NCBI RefSeq assembly: GCF_963583255.1
Contig: NC_084809.1
Span: forward strand, 5,069,501-5,133,500
Length of the DNA: 64,000 nt
Origin: Pyrus communis
Lineage: Eukaryota; Streptophyta; Magnoliopsida; Rosales; Rosaceae
Direction: 5' to 3'
Numbering within the stretch: the first letter of the stretch is position 1; the number at the start of each line of letters is the position of its first letter. The notes beneath the pieces were generated by a model that saw only the letters and a list, made by a program, of their open reading frames with translations, was not told the origin of the DNA and made no database searches. This document shows, in pieces, positions 1 through 11,003 of this stretch. The translations under genes and the position numbers were made by a program.

Positions 1-786
1 AAAGTTATGTGTGTGGTGTTGTCAGCGATAGAGTTCAAAATTATAAGTTACTCTAGTATAATCTGGATCATTAACACTATGTACATGTTCAAGTTGAGAA
101 ACACCTTTACTTATGCATAGCTTTATGATATGTTGCTTGATTTACAGTTTTAAACAAAAACAAGTGGGGGATTGTTGGAGTAAATATGTTTTTATTTAAA
201 TGTTTAAATATTTGTGTTTTGCTTAATTACCAATATTATATACATAACAGCCAATTTATTTTGGTCTTATCAATTAGATAAGGAGTTATCTCCTCTTAAA
301 TATGAAACGTGGGATTCCTTTTCTATATAGAGAAGAAGATCAGGTTATTAAGCATATTCAAACCGTTTTGTCTTTTTCATTTTGAATTTGCTTTACGTTT
401 TGTCCTGCCTTCAAGCCCTCATTAATCTCTCAAATTCTCAACGTTTTTTTTTATTCTATAATATATATAGCAGTCCTTAGAATCAATGAAGGTATTTGAA
501 AAAATATATATATGTGCGGAATAAGTTTTGGTAAGCAACATATTGAGAGGGTGTGAGTTCAAAGGTTCTTCCACTGTGCAAGGAAGAACTTTATCAGAAG
601 AAGTTTCTGGGTTGTTTTATCCTGGGGACGACGTGGTGTTTGTGAACTGCTTGCACACTTTGGGCAGAGCCGCGAAACGTCTTAAAGAGAGCGACTTAGT
701 CCGCGACTCATCTCAAGAATCATTCACTACTCAAGGCTTCTACATTTTTGGGGTAACTTCGTTCCTTTCTATTTCAGTATTCAACA
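1..786 (+). repeat. 3' end of a Ty1-copia retrotransposon (internal tail plus LTR)
   Basis: A purine-rich tract (CAAGTGGGGGAT, about 161-172) is followed at 173 by TGTTGGAG, the usual polypurine-tract and LTR-start arrangement of copia elements. A TATA-like TCTATATAGA lies near 321. The stretch around 610-720 resembles the R/U5 part of copia LTRs. A CA end at about 786 is my best guess; no target duplication can be checked because the 5' part is outside the window. No pol domain is left in the first 172 bases. Confidence 0.6.
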
Positions 787-1722
787 GTAATCATAGTTCT
801 AGGATTCATGTTTTTATTGGTTTTTTGTGTGTTGAAATGTTGGTTTTGAGTTTCAACTATGCCCTAACCTTTTTCGATCGGGTATAGGGTCTGAAATAAC
901 TCATAAATTGGAGTGTTGTCTATCAGCTTCATCTTCATCTTGTGTTATTGGTCGAGAGTGAGACTGGAGTTAAACAACAGCACTACATCTAATCACACTA
1001 ATTTTGTTTCATTTATAGTTTTGTGATTCATGTTAAATTTCATCTAAATTTATGTTGGTGGTGACATCTTTATGCTCAATTGCTTCAGCTGGACTCTGTC
1101 ATTAATTGAATTGGGTTTAAGTAATTTATATAGTGATAATAATTTCTAAACCCTACAGGACCCATCTCTTTTCCACTGGTTGTGTTCTCGAGAGTACCCT
1201 AAAAACGAACCTTTTCAATCCCCAGCCGTTTCGTCTGTGGATTCTCTTTCTCTTATGATTTTGTTTTTCGAATTCAATCGAATTAGCTGCTACATGGACC
1301 CTTTCCTATCCGTTGTTCCCAGTGCTTTCCCAGTCCGAGCTGGAATTAAAAAAATAGGCAGACAAAGCTCTGCTAATCTTTTTGTTTTTGGAGGATTTAG
1401 ATTTTGTAGTGATTAATTAGTTTGCAGGAGAATCAAGTGGTACGAACAAGCATCAAAACAAGAGGATGATTCATGGAGAAAATGACTTGCGTAAATCATT
1501 ACCTTCGATTAGTCATGTGTTGATGGCTTCAGATTGTACAATCTTTTGGTTGCAGTTCAGACCAAAAACAGACTTATACTTGTAAATGAATCGTCTTGTA
1601 AACTTTGTTTTGGGTTATTGTTTTCTTTTAAAATTGTTTTTGGTGTTAAATTGTGTGCCACGTGGGGTCCATTTCCTTTTTGGTCTCTGCTACCCGGCCC
1701 CTCTTTCTTTTCCTTTCCTTTT
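787..1722. other. Duplicated upstream spacer of S-RLK unit 1
   Basis: There is no supported gene here. Bases about 815-1060 match 23050-23240, and 1100-1600 match 45530-46040, both upstream spacers of other units in the array. This shows that the duplicated unit starts well upstream of the kinase genes. Short reading frames in it are not conserved between the copies. Confidence 0.7.
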
Positions 1723-1790
1723 GGTATCGTTTGGTACATGGGACGGGACGGAACGGAGTGGGACTAGGTGTTCTATTCCATATTTGGTGT

Positions 1791-2486
1791 TAGGGGTGGT
1801 TCGGTATGGGATACCATACCGAAACTAGTATCCCGAATCCCAAACCAAAATTTTTCGGGACGGGAATTTGAAGACCAATCCCAAACCAAATTTTCGGGAA
1901 TCCCGAAATATTTTCGGGATTTTGGGACAAATCGGGAATCCCAAATTGAAATATGAAATTATGAATTGTTCTTCAAATATATAATTCAAGAACACATTCA
2001 TGAACTAAGAATTTCATTTCATTCACACTACCATTTAATTGAACACCGGCATGCCTGACTGTTTTTATCATAGTCAAAATTCAAATTAATTAAACCCTTT
2101 TTGCAATATGTTGAGAGACAAAAGAATCAAGCCTTCTGAAATCATCAGCCATGGCAGCAACAATAATAAAATCCACATGAATATCAAACAGAACATGAAA
2201 AATATGCAAGGTGTAGGGCATTCCAGGTTGCAGAGCATGAATTAGAAATTACTAGCATCAATTATAAAATAATAATATATATATATAATTAATATTATAT
2301 ATTTTCGGTTCGGTATGGGATTCCCGAAATATCGAGAAGCCAATCCCGAATCCCATACCGAAATTTTGGGATCGGTTCGGGATAGCATCCCGAAAATTTC
2401 GGGAATTTCGGTTTGGGAAATTTTTGGTTTGGGATCGGGATTTTTTTGGTTCGGTTCGGGATTTTTGGGAATTTTTTCCACCCCTA
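1791..2486. mobile_element. hAT-type MITE, 696 bp
   Basis: It starts TAGGGGTGG and ends CCACCCCTA. An exact 8-bp target duplication TTTGGTGT (1783-1790 and 2487-2494) is diagnostic of hAT. Both arms are packed with TTCGGGA/TCCCGAA motifs in opposite orientation, so the transcript would fold back strongly. There is no transposase. It is inserted in the larger TIR element and is therefore younger than it. Confidence 0.9.
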
Positions 2487-2778
2487 TTTGGTGTGCCTAA
2501 AACGGGTGGAACACGCTGTTTCACGGGACGAATTTTGGGTGAATTTTCGTTCTGCCTCACTCCCTATAGCGACTCGTTCCACATCTATGAAACACAAAAT
2601 TATAACCTCTTCGCCTCCTTTTTCCTCCTCGCTTCCATCCGAGGGCATATTTGCTCCCTCCCTTCGTTTTTCTCTCTACTTTTATTTTGTATTGAAGAAA
2701 AACGTCGATACAAAATTCACAAAAATAGATTATTTCCAATAATCAAAGAAAATAAATAAATAAATAAATCGAAGAATA

Positions 2779-3068
2779 ATGGGAAGAGAGGTTCCACAGC
2801 AACAGCAGCAGCAGCAGGTGGCGCTCGCAGTGGAGTAGCTGCTCGCTGAGAATCCAAAAAACCCCGACATCCTTCCCGATCTCGAAAACTACGTCAACGA
2901 GCAAGTATGTATCTCTCTCTCCGTCTCTGTCTCTTCATTGACAGGGAACCGATACTTGGGTTTGATTAATTTTGATTGAACGACTGGGTTTATTTGGTTG
3001 TTTTTTCAGGTTTCTTCGCAAACCTACAATCTCGATGTCAATCTCTACCATCTTCGCCTCTATCAGAT
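2779..3068 (+). pseudogene. TIF3K1: Captured fragment of translation initiation factor eIF3 subunit K
   Basis: Exon 1 runs 2779-2904 and ends at a GT donor (2905). Exon 2 starts after an AG at 3009. Translation gives a glutamine-rich start, then NPDILPDLENYVNEQ joined to VSSQTYNLDVNLY, which I recognise as the N-terminal part of plant eIF3k. An in-frame TAG at 2836-2838 interrupts exon 1, and nothing downstream matches the rest of the roughly 225-residue protein. The second donor is altered. It lies wholly inside a TIR element, so it is a transduplicated fragment, not a host gene. The parent gene is not in this window. Confidence 0.8.
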
Positions 3069-3587
3069 AATTTGAGAATTGGGTTTTTAATTTTAATTGA
3101 TTTTTGTTTTAGAATTACTGCGAAAGTGAATTCTTTTTAATTGGTTTATGTTTTGCAATCCAGAATTTCCTACAAAGATGAATGTTTTTTAATTGGTTTT
3201 GTTTTACGATTCATAATTTACTGAAAAACGGAATTTTTAGTTGGTTTTTGTTTTAGATTATATAATTTATTGCAAATTCTTTAGTTGGTTTTTGTTTTAG
3301 ATTGTATGATTTACTGCAAAGCCGAATTCTTTGTAATTGGTTTTCGATTTTCGATTCTATAATTTTGCAAGCACCGAAGAGTTTGCTGAGCATGATGAAC
3401 ACTTACAATGCCGGCGGAAGCCCCGCAGTCTCTTCACCTCTAGCTATGGCTTTGCAGTCATTCAATCTTTTGGTTCCGTTCCGTCCAACACGTATCAAAC
3501 GTAAAACGGAACAACCGTCCTATTCTGTCATGCGCGTACCAAACGGTACCTTTGGACTTGTGAGTCCCCACTCCTTTTCTCTATTTT

Positions 3588-3714
3588 GGGATGTGCTATC
3601 CACACACCCTTGATAATTTCTGTACGTTAATTTTCTTCAATTCATCTGATCTGACGGTCAAAAATTAAAAAGGTGTGTGAGAAGTAAAATGAGATGTGTG
3701 GATATCACACCCCT
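3588..3714. mobile_element. Short MITE, 127 bp
   Basis: The inverted ends are GGGATGTGCTATCCACACA at the left and TGTGTGGATATCACACCCC at the right, pairing at most positions. The flanks TCTATTTT and TTTATTTT look like an 8-bp target duplication with one change. It has no coding capacity. Confidence 0.65.
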
Positions 3715-4640
3715 TTATTTTTCTCAAAAAAAGCTCTCTCTTTCTCTCTCTCTCCAAACTCCCTCTCGGCTTTCTCTATCTTAGCCCCCTCCGAGGGCTT
3801 TTCTCACCAACAAACAACAACATCAACATGTCCATTAACACCCTAGTGAACTTAGAAACAAAGAAAGAACCCCAAACCCTTCCCTCTCCTCCGGCCGGTA
3901 CTGTTCATCGTCTTCCCCGACGAGTTTCGTGTTTTTTCAACTTTGGTAAGCTTCTAAAAACCCTTGGGATGTGTTTTAGGGTTAGATAGAAGCTTGTTTT
4001 AAGTTGTATATACATTTGAATCATAGAAAATAGCTTGGGGAAGCTTTTCCAAATTTTCCGACGAGTACGGCCACTTTTGAAGCGTTTTCTGGCTAAACCA
4101 TGGCGAGTTAGCTGTTGTGCAAGCGACCAATCTCTTCCTCTCGTCGAGTAATACAACTTTACTTTTTGAATCACTTGATTTGGTTGAGTAATGAAGAAGT
4201 TATGGACATTTGAAGTTTGCCCAGAAACGGGCCAAAACCTAGGCCTAGAAATGGGTCAACCCGAACCATTAACCCAAGCCCATACCTGAACCCAACCCAG
4301 ATTTCAAACCGGGTCTTCAAGCCCAAATCCTTATAACCCAAAGCCCAAAACCCATTTATTTGTTTTATTTATCCTTTTTAATTTCCAAACCCAAAGACAA
4401 GTGGGCAGGGCTTAAAGCCCAAACCCTTTAAACACTTGGACCCAAACCTTTTAGGCCCAACCCGGTTGACCCCAACCCTTGACCCATTGACTTTGACCCG
4501 GTCTGGCTGTTGACCAGGTCAACGGTCAATGTTGACTGAACTTTGACCCGATTTTCTGGTTTCCATCCGAGACCCCTATTAGGCTAATTTCGACGTCCAA
4601 GACCCGTTTTTGACGTCTGTTTTCCCTAAATTCAATCGTT
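3715..4640. other. Non-coding, repeat-like sequence
   Basis: A pyrimidine tract (3735-3775) is followed by sequence unique in this window. At 4215-4520 there is a dense run of CCCAA/ACCC and TTGACC words that looks like part of an old retroelement LTR or leader. I see no open frame with recognisable domains and cannot assign a family. Confidence 0.4.
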
Positions 4641-4949
4641 TGAGTATAGTTTTGGTAATTGTACTCTTTATGTGCTTAGGTGCAAATAATAGCAATGATT
4701 CTGTTATTTCTATTTTGTACAGTTGTGCACCAACAATATAAGGTGAGTGGACTCCTTCTAAAATGCATGAAGGGTTGAATACTTTCTACGAAGACTCTGT
4801 TCATATGCGAGCTAATGAACCGTGTATGAAGGGTTGAATACTTGACTTAATTGACTTGCAATGATCACCATAAAAAGGGCATATAGGTTAAGTTCCAGTA
4901 ACATGCATACGGTAAATCTTTGCCTGACTGCTGAATTCTTTGTGCAGCC
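4641..4949 (+). promoter_or_regulatory. Conserved proximal promoter of S-RLK copy A with two W-boxes
   Basis: The last 135 bases before the ATG are almost identical before copies A, B and D and partly before C. They hold two TTGACT W-box cores at 4842-4847 and 4851-4856, the WRKY-binding element common upstream of defence receptor kinases. The block AAGGGCATATAGG (about 4875-4887) contains a TATA-like ATATAG. Function is inferred; only the motifs and their conservation are seen. Confidence 0.55.
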
Positions 4950-7900
4950 ATGAATACCAAACCAAACTCAAAGTTCGTGTTCTTCGTTATTTTATTATGT
5001 GCATTTCTCGAGTCCCATGTTTCCCTTGCAGCTGACACCATCAGCGAAGACCAATCTCTCTTGGGCGATCAAACCATTGTCTCTGTAGGTGGGATGTTTG
5101 AGCTAGGTTTCTTCAAACCAGGTCAGCTTTCAAACTACTATATAGGCATATGGTACTCCAAGCAAGTGGTATCTGAGAGGACCGTTGTTTGGGTAGCAAA
5201 TAGGGAAATACCAGTATCTGATAGATTTTCTTCGGTCTTGAGCATCTTAGATGGTAATTTAGTTCTCTTGAACGAGTCCAAAACCCCGGTTTGGTCAACA
5301 AATTTAAACTCCACAACCAATTCTGGTTCTATACAAGCAGTTCTCTTGGATAACGGAAACCTTGTCCTGAAAGCGGGCTCTAGTAATAATACATCAGAGC
5401 CTTTATGGCAAAGCTTTGATCATCCAACCCATACTTCGCTACCAGGAGGTAGACTTGGATTCAACAAAGTTAAAAATCATACCCAAAGTCTCACTTCATG
5501 GAAGAATTTGGAGGATCCTGCACCAGGTCTTTACTCTCTTGTGCTAGCTCCGGATGAAAGCAATTCATATATCTTATTGTGGAATAGGTCTAGACAGTAT
5601 TGGACCACCGGACCATGGAATGAAATTTCGCATACTTTCAACATGGTTCCTGAAATGAGTATATTTGAGATCTGGGCCCTTAATCTCTTCAATTATAGTT
5701 ATGTTACGAATGAGAACGAAAGTTATTTCACATATTCTTCTAACAATCCTAAAATTGTATCTCAATACTTGTTGTCTGTCTCGGGACAGATTCAGCTACT
5801 AAGGATGGAGAATTCCAAGCAGTGGAAATTGTCTTGGTCTCAACCAAGACAGTGCGATGTTTATGCTTATTGTGGGGCTTTCTCCAGTTGCAAACCCGCA
5901 TCCTTGAACTACTGCAAATGTTTGAAGGGCTTTGTGCCAAACCGGCAGAGTGATTGGGACTTGCAGATTTATTCTGGTGGATGTTCAAGAAGAACCGGTG
6001 TGAAGTGTGGGAATGCTACGGGAGATGGGTTTCTAAAAGTAAATAGCGAGTCATTCCCTGATAATAGACAATATGAAGGTGCTCTTAGTATCGAAAGTTG
6101 TAGATCAGCCTGCTTAAATGAATGCCAGTGCACTGCTTATTCCTATGACCTCAACAATAAATGTATAATCTGTCATGGAGATGTCTTGAATCTGCATGAA
6201 GTTGAAGCAAATGACGGTGATGGAAGAACTTTATACATCAGAGCTGCAGCTTCTGACATCAAAGGAAAACGTAATAATAGTAATAATAGAATGATTATTC
6301 GTGTCGCAATTAGTGATCATTATTTTGGCGCCATTATCTTGATGTTGTCAACAAAATCTTTTTCTTCTCTTTGCAGGTGTTATTAAGCCGTCCCTTTTGA
6401 TTGCAATAGTCGTAACAATCATTGGTTTGATTGTTCTCATTTTTGGATATTTCTTATGGAAGAAAACTATGGGAAAGAAAAGGTACTGCTACCACCGATC
6501 TCATCTCTCTCAGTCTTTTTCTCTCAAACGTGTTCTAACACTACGACTAAAACAGAGAGCATAAGAAGAACCATAATGAGAGTAAAAGTAAATTTGATGT
6601 TGGAGGTGGAGGTGGAAGGGATGATGCAGAACTACCGATCTTCGGTTTAAGGGCTGTAGTAGCTGCTACAAACAACTTTGCTGAATCTAATAAACTCGGG
6701 GAGGGAGGATTTGGCCCTGTTTACAAGGTGACACTTCCACCATGTGCTTTAAATAAAAGTACATTTTTCTTCTCCTGAACACCTTTGTTTATTTTTGACC
6801 TAAACAAATATCATTCCCCCTTTCGAAAATATGAATTTTTTTTTTTTTTCTTTGAACTTCAAAAAATATTTTCTCTTGTACGCTTTTCTTCCTCTATACA
6901 GGGAATTCTGGCTGAAAATCAAGAAGTAGCCATTAAAAGGTTATCAAAAAAGTCAGGCCAAGGACACCAGGAGTTCATGAATGAGTTAAAACTTATTGCC
7001 AAGCTGCAACATACCAATCTCGTTAGGCTCTTGGGTTGCTGTCTTGAAGATGAGGAAATGATATTGATGTACGAGTACATGCCCAATCGGAGTTTAGACA
7101 AACTTTTATTTGGTAAATACACGCTAATGACTTATTAATTCTTTGTTTCTGCAAATTATTTTCCTTGTGTGCAAATGTCATGTACTGCAAGATGCACATT
7201 ATGCACTGTGTCCAACATTTTATCTAAAAATGAAAAGAAAAACACTTGCTCATCTTTCTTCGTGTTTTGTCCAATCAGATGCATCTGAAAAAATTGAATT
7301 AAATTGGGGAACACGTTTTCGAATTATAGAAGGCATTGCTCAAGGAGTACTTTATATTCACAAGTACTCGAGATTGAAAATCATCCACAGGGACCTAAAA
7401 GCAAGTAACATATTGTTGGATGGAGCCTTGAACCCCAAAATTTCAGACTTTGGAATGGCAAGGATTTTCGGGATAAATCAGATTGAAGCAAATACAAATA
7501 GGGTTGTTGGCACATAGTAAGTCTACATATATCTGGCACATGTTTTCATTCAAGTAATGTACTATTGCTTACTTCTCTACATATTGTCAATCCATGCGCA
7601 GTGGCTACATGTCACCTGAGTATGCGAGATATGGTCATTTCTCTGAGAAATTAGATATATTCAGCTTCGGAGTGTTGTTGTTGGAGATTGTAAGTGGAAA
7701 GAAGAATGCTGCTTTTTATCGCTTTGAACATTCACCAACTCTTGCTGGATGGGTAAGTACTGAAAAATTATTCCAACTCATGATCATTTTGTTTTTAAGC
7801 TTTCCAAATTCGCAAATGACCGTTAAGTTCAACATTTTAATTAGGCATGGGAGTTATGGAAAGATGGAAGAGGAATGGAGGTGATTGATGAATCGGTAAG

Positions 7901-8153
7901 GGAAACATGTCGGCTTGATGAAGCTTTGAAGTGTATCCATGTAGGGTTTTTGTGTGTTCAAGAAGCTCCAGCTGATCGACCAACAATGTCTTCGGTAATT
8001 CTTATGTTACAAGGCAATGAATCTACATCTCTTCCACCTTCCAAAGAACCTGCCTTTTCAACACACATAAATTCCAATACTGTTCGCTCTTTTGAAATGC
8101 CTACCATTTTTTCTCACAACTCAGTCACCATGAGTTTGCTAGAAGGTCGATAG
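4950..8153 (+). CDS. G-type lectin S-receptor-like serine/threonine kinase, copy A (7 exons)
   Basis: Predicted exons are 4950-6270, 6377-6482, 6556-6727, 6902-7112, 7279-7516, 7602-7752 and 7845-8153. All junctions are GT-AG and in phase, giving 835 residues. Domains in order: signal peptide (1 to about 28), B-lectin (about 29-150), S-locus glycoprotein and EGF-like region (about 200-345), PAN/apple (about 350-435), one membrane helix (about 442-465) and a kinase domain. The kinase has the glycine loop [10 protein letters not shown] at 524-533, VAIK lysine 545, HRD aspartate 642 and DFG at 660-662, so it should be catalytically competent. This family acts at the plasma membrane in recognition and defence signalling; the ligand is unknown. 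In the PAN region a usually conserved W is C (CIICHGDV). It is the first of four tandem copies and one of two with no visible lesion. Confidence 0.9.
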
Positions 8154-9829
8154 GCGTTGGAAGAGCAATGACTAGCAAGCAGTTGAGAAATAGTATAGTA
8201 TATTAGAATAAACACCCCGACAACTAGCAGTTTTATACAAACACTTCGGGTTCAATTACACATTACACGAGTTGTTTGTGCATTTTATGGTTTTTGCCCA
8301 TCCAAACTAAACCTATAATAGCAGCAAATTAAATTTATGCTATGTATTTTTCAGCTGCAAATGTGGGTGCAACCATACTTCTGGATATGTTCCCACCGCA
8401 CCCCTTGGTGCAACCATATTTATATTAATTTAAAATAGAATGTTGCTTGTATCAAAAGAATAAAGAGGAGATTATTTTACATCTTACAACTTTCAGAAGA
8501 CAAAAACTAAAAACAAAATTGGTCTAGAACAAAGGATTTACATTAGTATATCCATAATGGACGACATGGGTTTTCCTATGGTTGGAATAGAAAATTTGAC
8601 AATCATTGCATAGAATCTACCGAATGCAAGTTTGGCAACTAGAACTACAAGAAAACTATGTGCCCGATCAGTTTTTTTTATCGACAAGGATTCGAACTTG
8701 ATGCCTCTTTCAACATTAAAAGGAAAAATATCACTAGAACACTTGATGCGCCGGATCATGTTAAACTCAACTTTTACTGATGAGAGTATGGGCTGGAGAT
8801 GATGGGCTCTCGGCAAGCAGAGGGGCTGCTCGGCCTGCAAGAATAAATGGATTCGAACAGTCAACGTTCTCTTTGTCGAGCTGAAACACATGCACCAGTC
8901 TGCTCAAACTATAGAGGAACTGAATGCACCCTACAGATCAAGTCAATAATAAATCAATTAAATAAACATTTAGTGAATATCACTTCGATCTAGAAATTTT
9001 GAGGACCTTGGATAGTTTCACTTACAAGCTACAACAACAAAACAAACCAACGTAAGAGTGTGGATCAACCAACGAATGCACCATTCTAACGGCGTTAATA
9101 TCATCAATTTGAGTCCGATTACCACCAATGTAAGAGTCAGCTTGGTTACAATTAGCACCAGTAAGGACATCAGTTTAATCTCGAACAAAGCTCCGCTGCC
9201 AGTTTCGGCATTAGTGATCTCCACAACCTTGAAACCCATGATTGTGCTGATTCTTTATTGGGACGAGCCCAAAAACACAAACAGAAAAAGAAAAAAAAAA
9301 AATCAGGATTAAACTTGTGTTTGAGAGAGACAACATGAGTATGGTATACCGTATACATATGGAGGACGTACATATAAAATGTGTCCGTTTTGGGCCTTAG
9401 ATTTTGTGCTTCAAGTTTCTTCTTTTGAGTTCCTCTCATATTTGTTTTCTTTTGTGAGAAGAAAGCATAGACGTGAAAACCAAAGGGGAAATTAAAAGAA
9501 AACTGTTTGGCATTCCTAATATGATTGTTGATTCTCTTACCAGTTTTTGATCGATTGGCTTTGGGCAACTTGTAAACTCATATTCTTTCTCTTTTCTTTT
9601 GTTCTTCAGTTATCAAACATTCATATCGATTCACGATATGAATGGTCCGATTGCGAATAACATTTTAGTCTTTATAATTCTAAAAGTCGAGTTCTTGTCT
9701 CATGGCTTAAATTGCTAAATAAGAATGTTGTAGGCAAGGTAGGTAACATTGTTTCTTGTTACTTTTTTTCTAAAGGATCGAAACAAGAAGATGATTGTTG
9801 GAGAAAATGGCATGCGGAAATCATTACCA
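8154..9829. other. Conserved downstream spacer, unit 1
   Basis: This is near-identical to 14176-15780 behind copy B, and recurs split by insertions behind C (27469-27626, 36236-36934, 41811-42604) and shortened behind D (50166-50990). It includes the 3' UTR. A reverse-strand tRNA-like box B (GTTCGAATCC, about 8690-8700) suggests an old SINE fragment shared by all units. No gene is supported. The NDB first exon found at this place in units 2 to 4 is missing. Confidence 0.75.
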
Positions 9830-10102
9830 GTTGTTCGAATTCCTTATGATCTACAATTGAAACAAGTTCTTGCTAATGGTAAAAAAGGAGCTTTGAATGT
9901 CGGGGCTTTTCTTATTTTACCCAAGGGGTTTGAATTAGCCCCTCCCGGTAAGGTAGAGCGGTTCGCTTGAGTTGCCCAACCACCCCTTAGCTCGGTGCTC
10001 ATGACATGCTACGGAATCTCCACCGTGCCGGGGGACCGGTATTAAGTAATTCCCAAAATCCGGTAGAATAAAGAATATAAATAAGCAAACTTTTGATTGG
10101 AA
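9830..10102 (+). other. petA: Organelle-derived insertion with a chloroplast petA fragment (NUPT)
   Basis: Bases about 9830-9946 translate to [18 protein letters not shown], then ALNVG and GFELAPP, which is cytochrome f (petA), a chloroplast-encoded protein. At least two conserved residues are changed (V to F in LILP context, E to K). The remaining bases 9947-10102, with GC-rich words, do not continue petA and look organellar, perhaps mitochondrial; I cannot identify them. Flanking sequence is the duplicated spacer, which in the sister unit at 45900-45970 has different DNA here. The fragment therefore replaced about 60 bases of spacer. Confidence 0.85.
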
Positions 10103-11003
10103 TCAGACCAAAAACAGACTTGGTACTTGTAAATGAATGTTGTTGTAAACTTTGTGGAAATGGGAGTTTGAAAACTTTCAACATATCTTCGTTTGTTTTT
10201 GTGATTAATTTTTGTTAGTTATGGATTGGAAAAGATTTTATTATAATTAACAATATTTAAGCTCAAAACCTCTAAGAAAAGACTTAAGAGTATTTGGATC
10301 TAACGGAAGAAGTGACACAGAACCAAGCGCAACGGCGTTCTAAGATTTATATAGGATTCATATAGCTGACCTTACTTAGTGAAAAAAGGCTTTGTTGTTG
10401 TAACAACATTTAAGCTCAAAACCTCCTGAACCAAAGGAATCATGATGGTAGGTAGCCTAATTGATACACATGAACCATAAATTTGTAGCGAGCGTAAGTG
10501 CTTAGCTTGGCACATTAGCTTGCAGGTGAGGCAATCTAACTTGAACGTGTCCTAATCCTAACTCGAAGCTCCATCTCTTTACGGGCTTTGGATATGTGAT
10601 GCCTCAAGGGTTTACACTTTTTATGCTGTCGAGTATTGGTGAATTAGAACGGAACTGTGATACTACCAGAAGTTTTGACAAAGGAAGATCAATGTTCAAG
10701 CCCTTTCCATACATTGAATTTTCTACAAAGACTTTGTTCATACATAGGAATAACAACGTTCAAGCCCTTTCCGTACATGGAATTTTCTATGAAGAACAAC
10801 GTTCAATGGAATTTTCTACGAAGAACAGCGTTCAAGCCCTTTCCATACATTGAATTTTCTACAAAGACCTTGTCCATATGTGAAGGGTTGAATAGTTGAC
10901 TTAGTTGACTTGCAATGATCACCACAAAAAGGGCATATAGGTTGAGCTCCAGTAACACGCATACGGTAAATCTTTGCCTGCCTGCTGAATTCTTTGTGCA
11001 GCC
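10103..11003 (+). promoter_or_regulatory. Upstream region and promoter of S-RLK copy B
   Basis: The region contains a small tandem array (10690-10870) in which the block CAAGCCCTTTCCATACATTG plus AATTTTCTAC recurs three times, plus a shorter partial unit near 10799-10820; copy C has it once. Two TTGACT W-boxes lie at 10896-10901 and 10905-10910. The last 135 bases match the other promoters of the array. No gene is seen before 11004. Confidence 0.55.

Larger units (their letters stand above)
1723..3550. mobile_element. Non-autonomous TIR element with a captured gene fragment (Pack-type)
   Basis: The ends are inverted repeats: GGTATCGTTTGGTAC at 1723-1737 and GTACCAAACGGTACC at 3536-3550, one mismatch in 15. 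Subterminal GGACGG/CCGTCC-rich motifs are also inverted. A TTT lies on each side, a possible 3-bp target duplication, so a PIF/Harbinger-like class is possible but unproven. No transposase is present. The element holds a captured eIF3k fragment (2779-3068), about 55-bp imperfect repeats of an AATTGG-TTTTG-TTTTAG pattern at about 3085-3365, and a nested hAT MITE (1791-2486). Confidence 0.65.

Noticed and set aside
2242..2560. Overlapping frames rich in N, P, K and S
   Set aside because: They arise from the TCCCGAA repeats of the hAT MITE.
8680..8720. Possible tRNA gene from a box B-like GTTCGAATCC
   Set aside because: No box A at the right distance and no cloverleaf. It recurs in all spacers as a probable SINE remnant.
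9018..9239. Hydrophobic reverse-strand frame conserved behind copies A and B
   Set aside because: Conservation equals that of the surrounding duplicated spacer, and the frame is not kept behind C, where insertions split it. No independent evidence for a gene.
9749..9970. A 73-codon frame read as a new small protein
   Set aside because: It is a chance fusion of spacer sequence with inserted chloroplast petA DNA.
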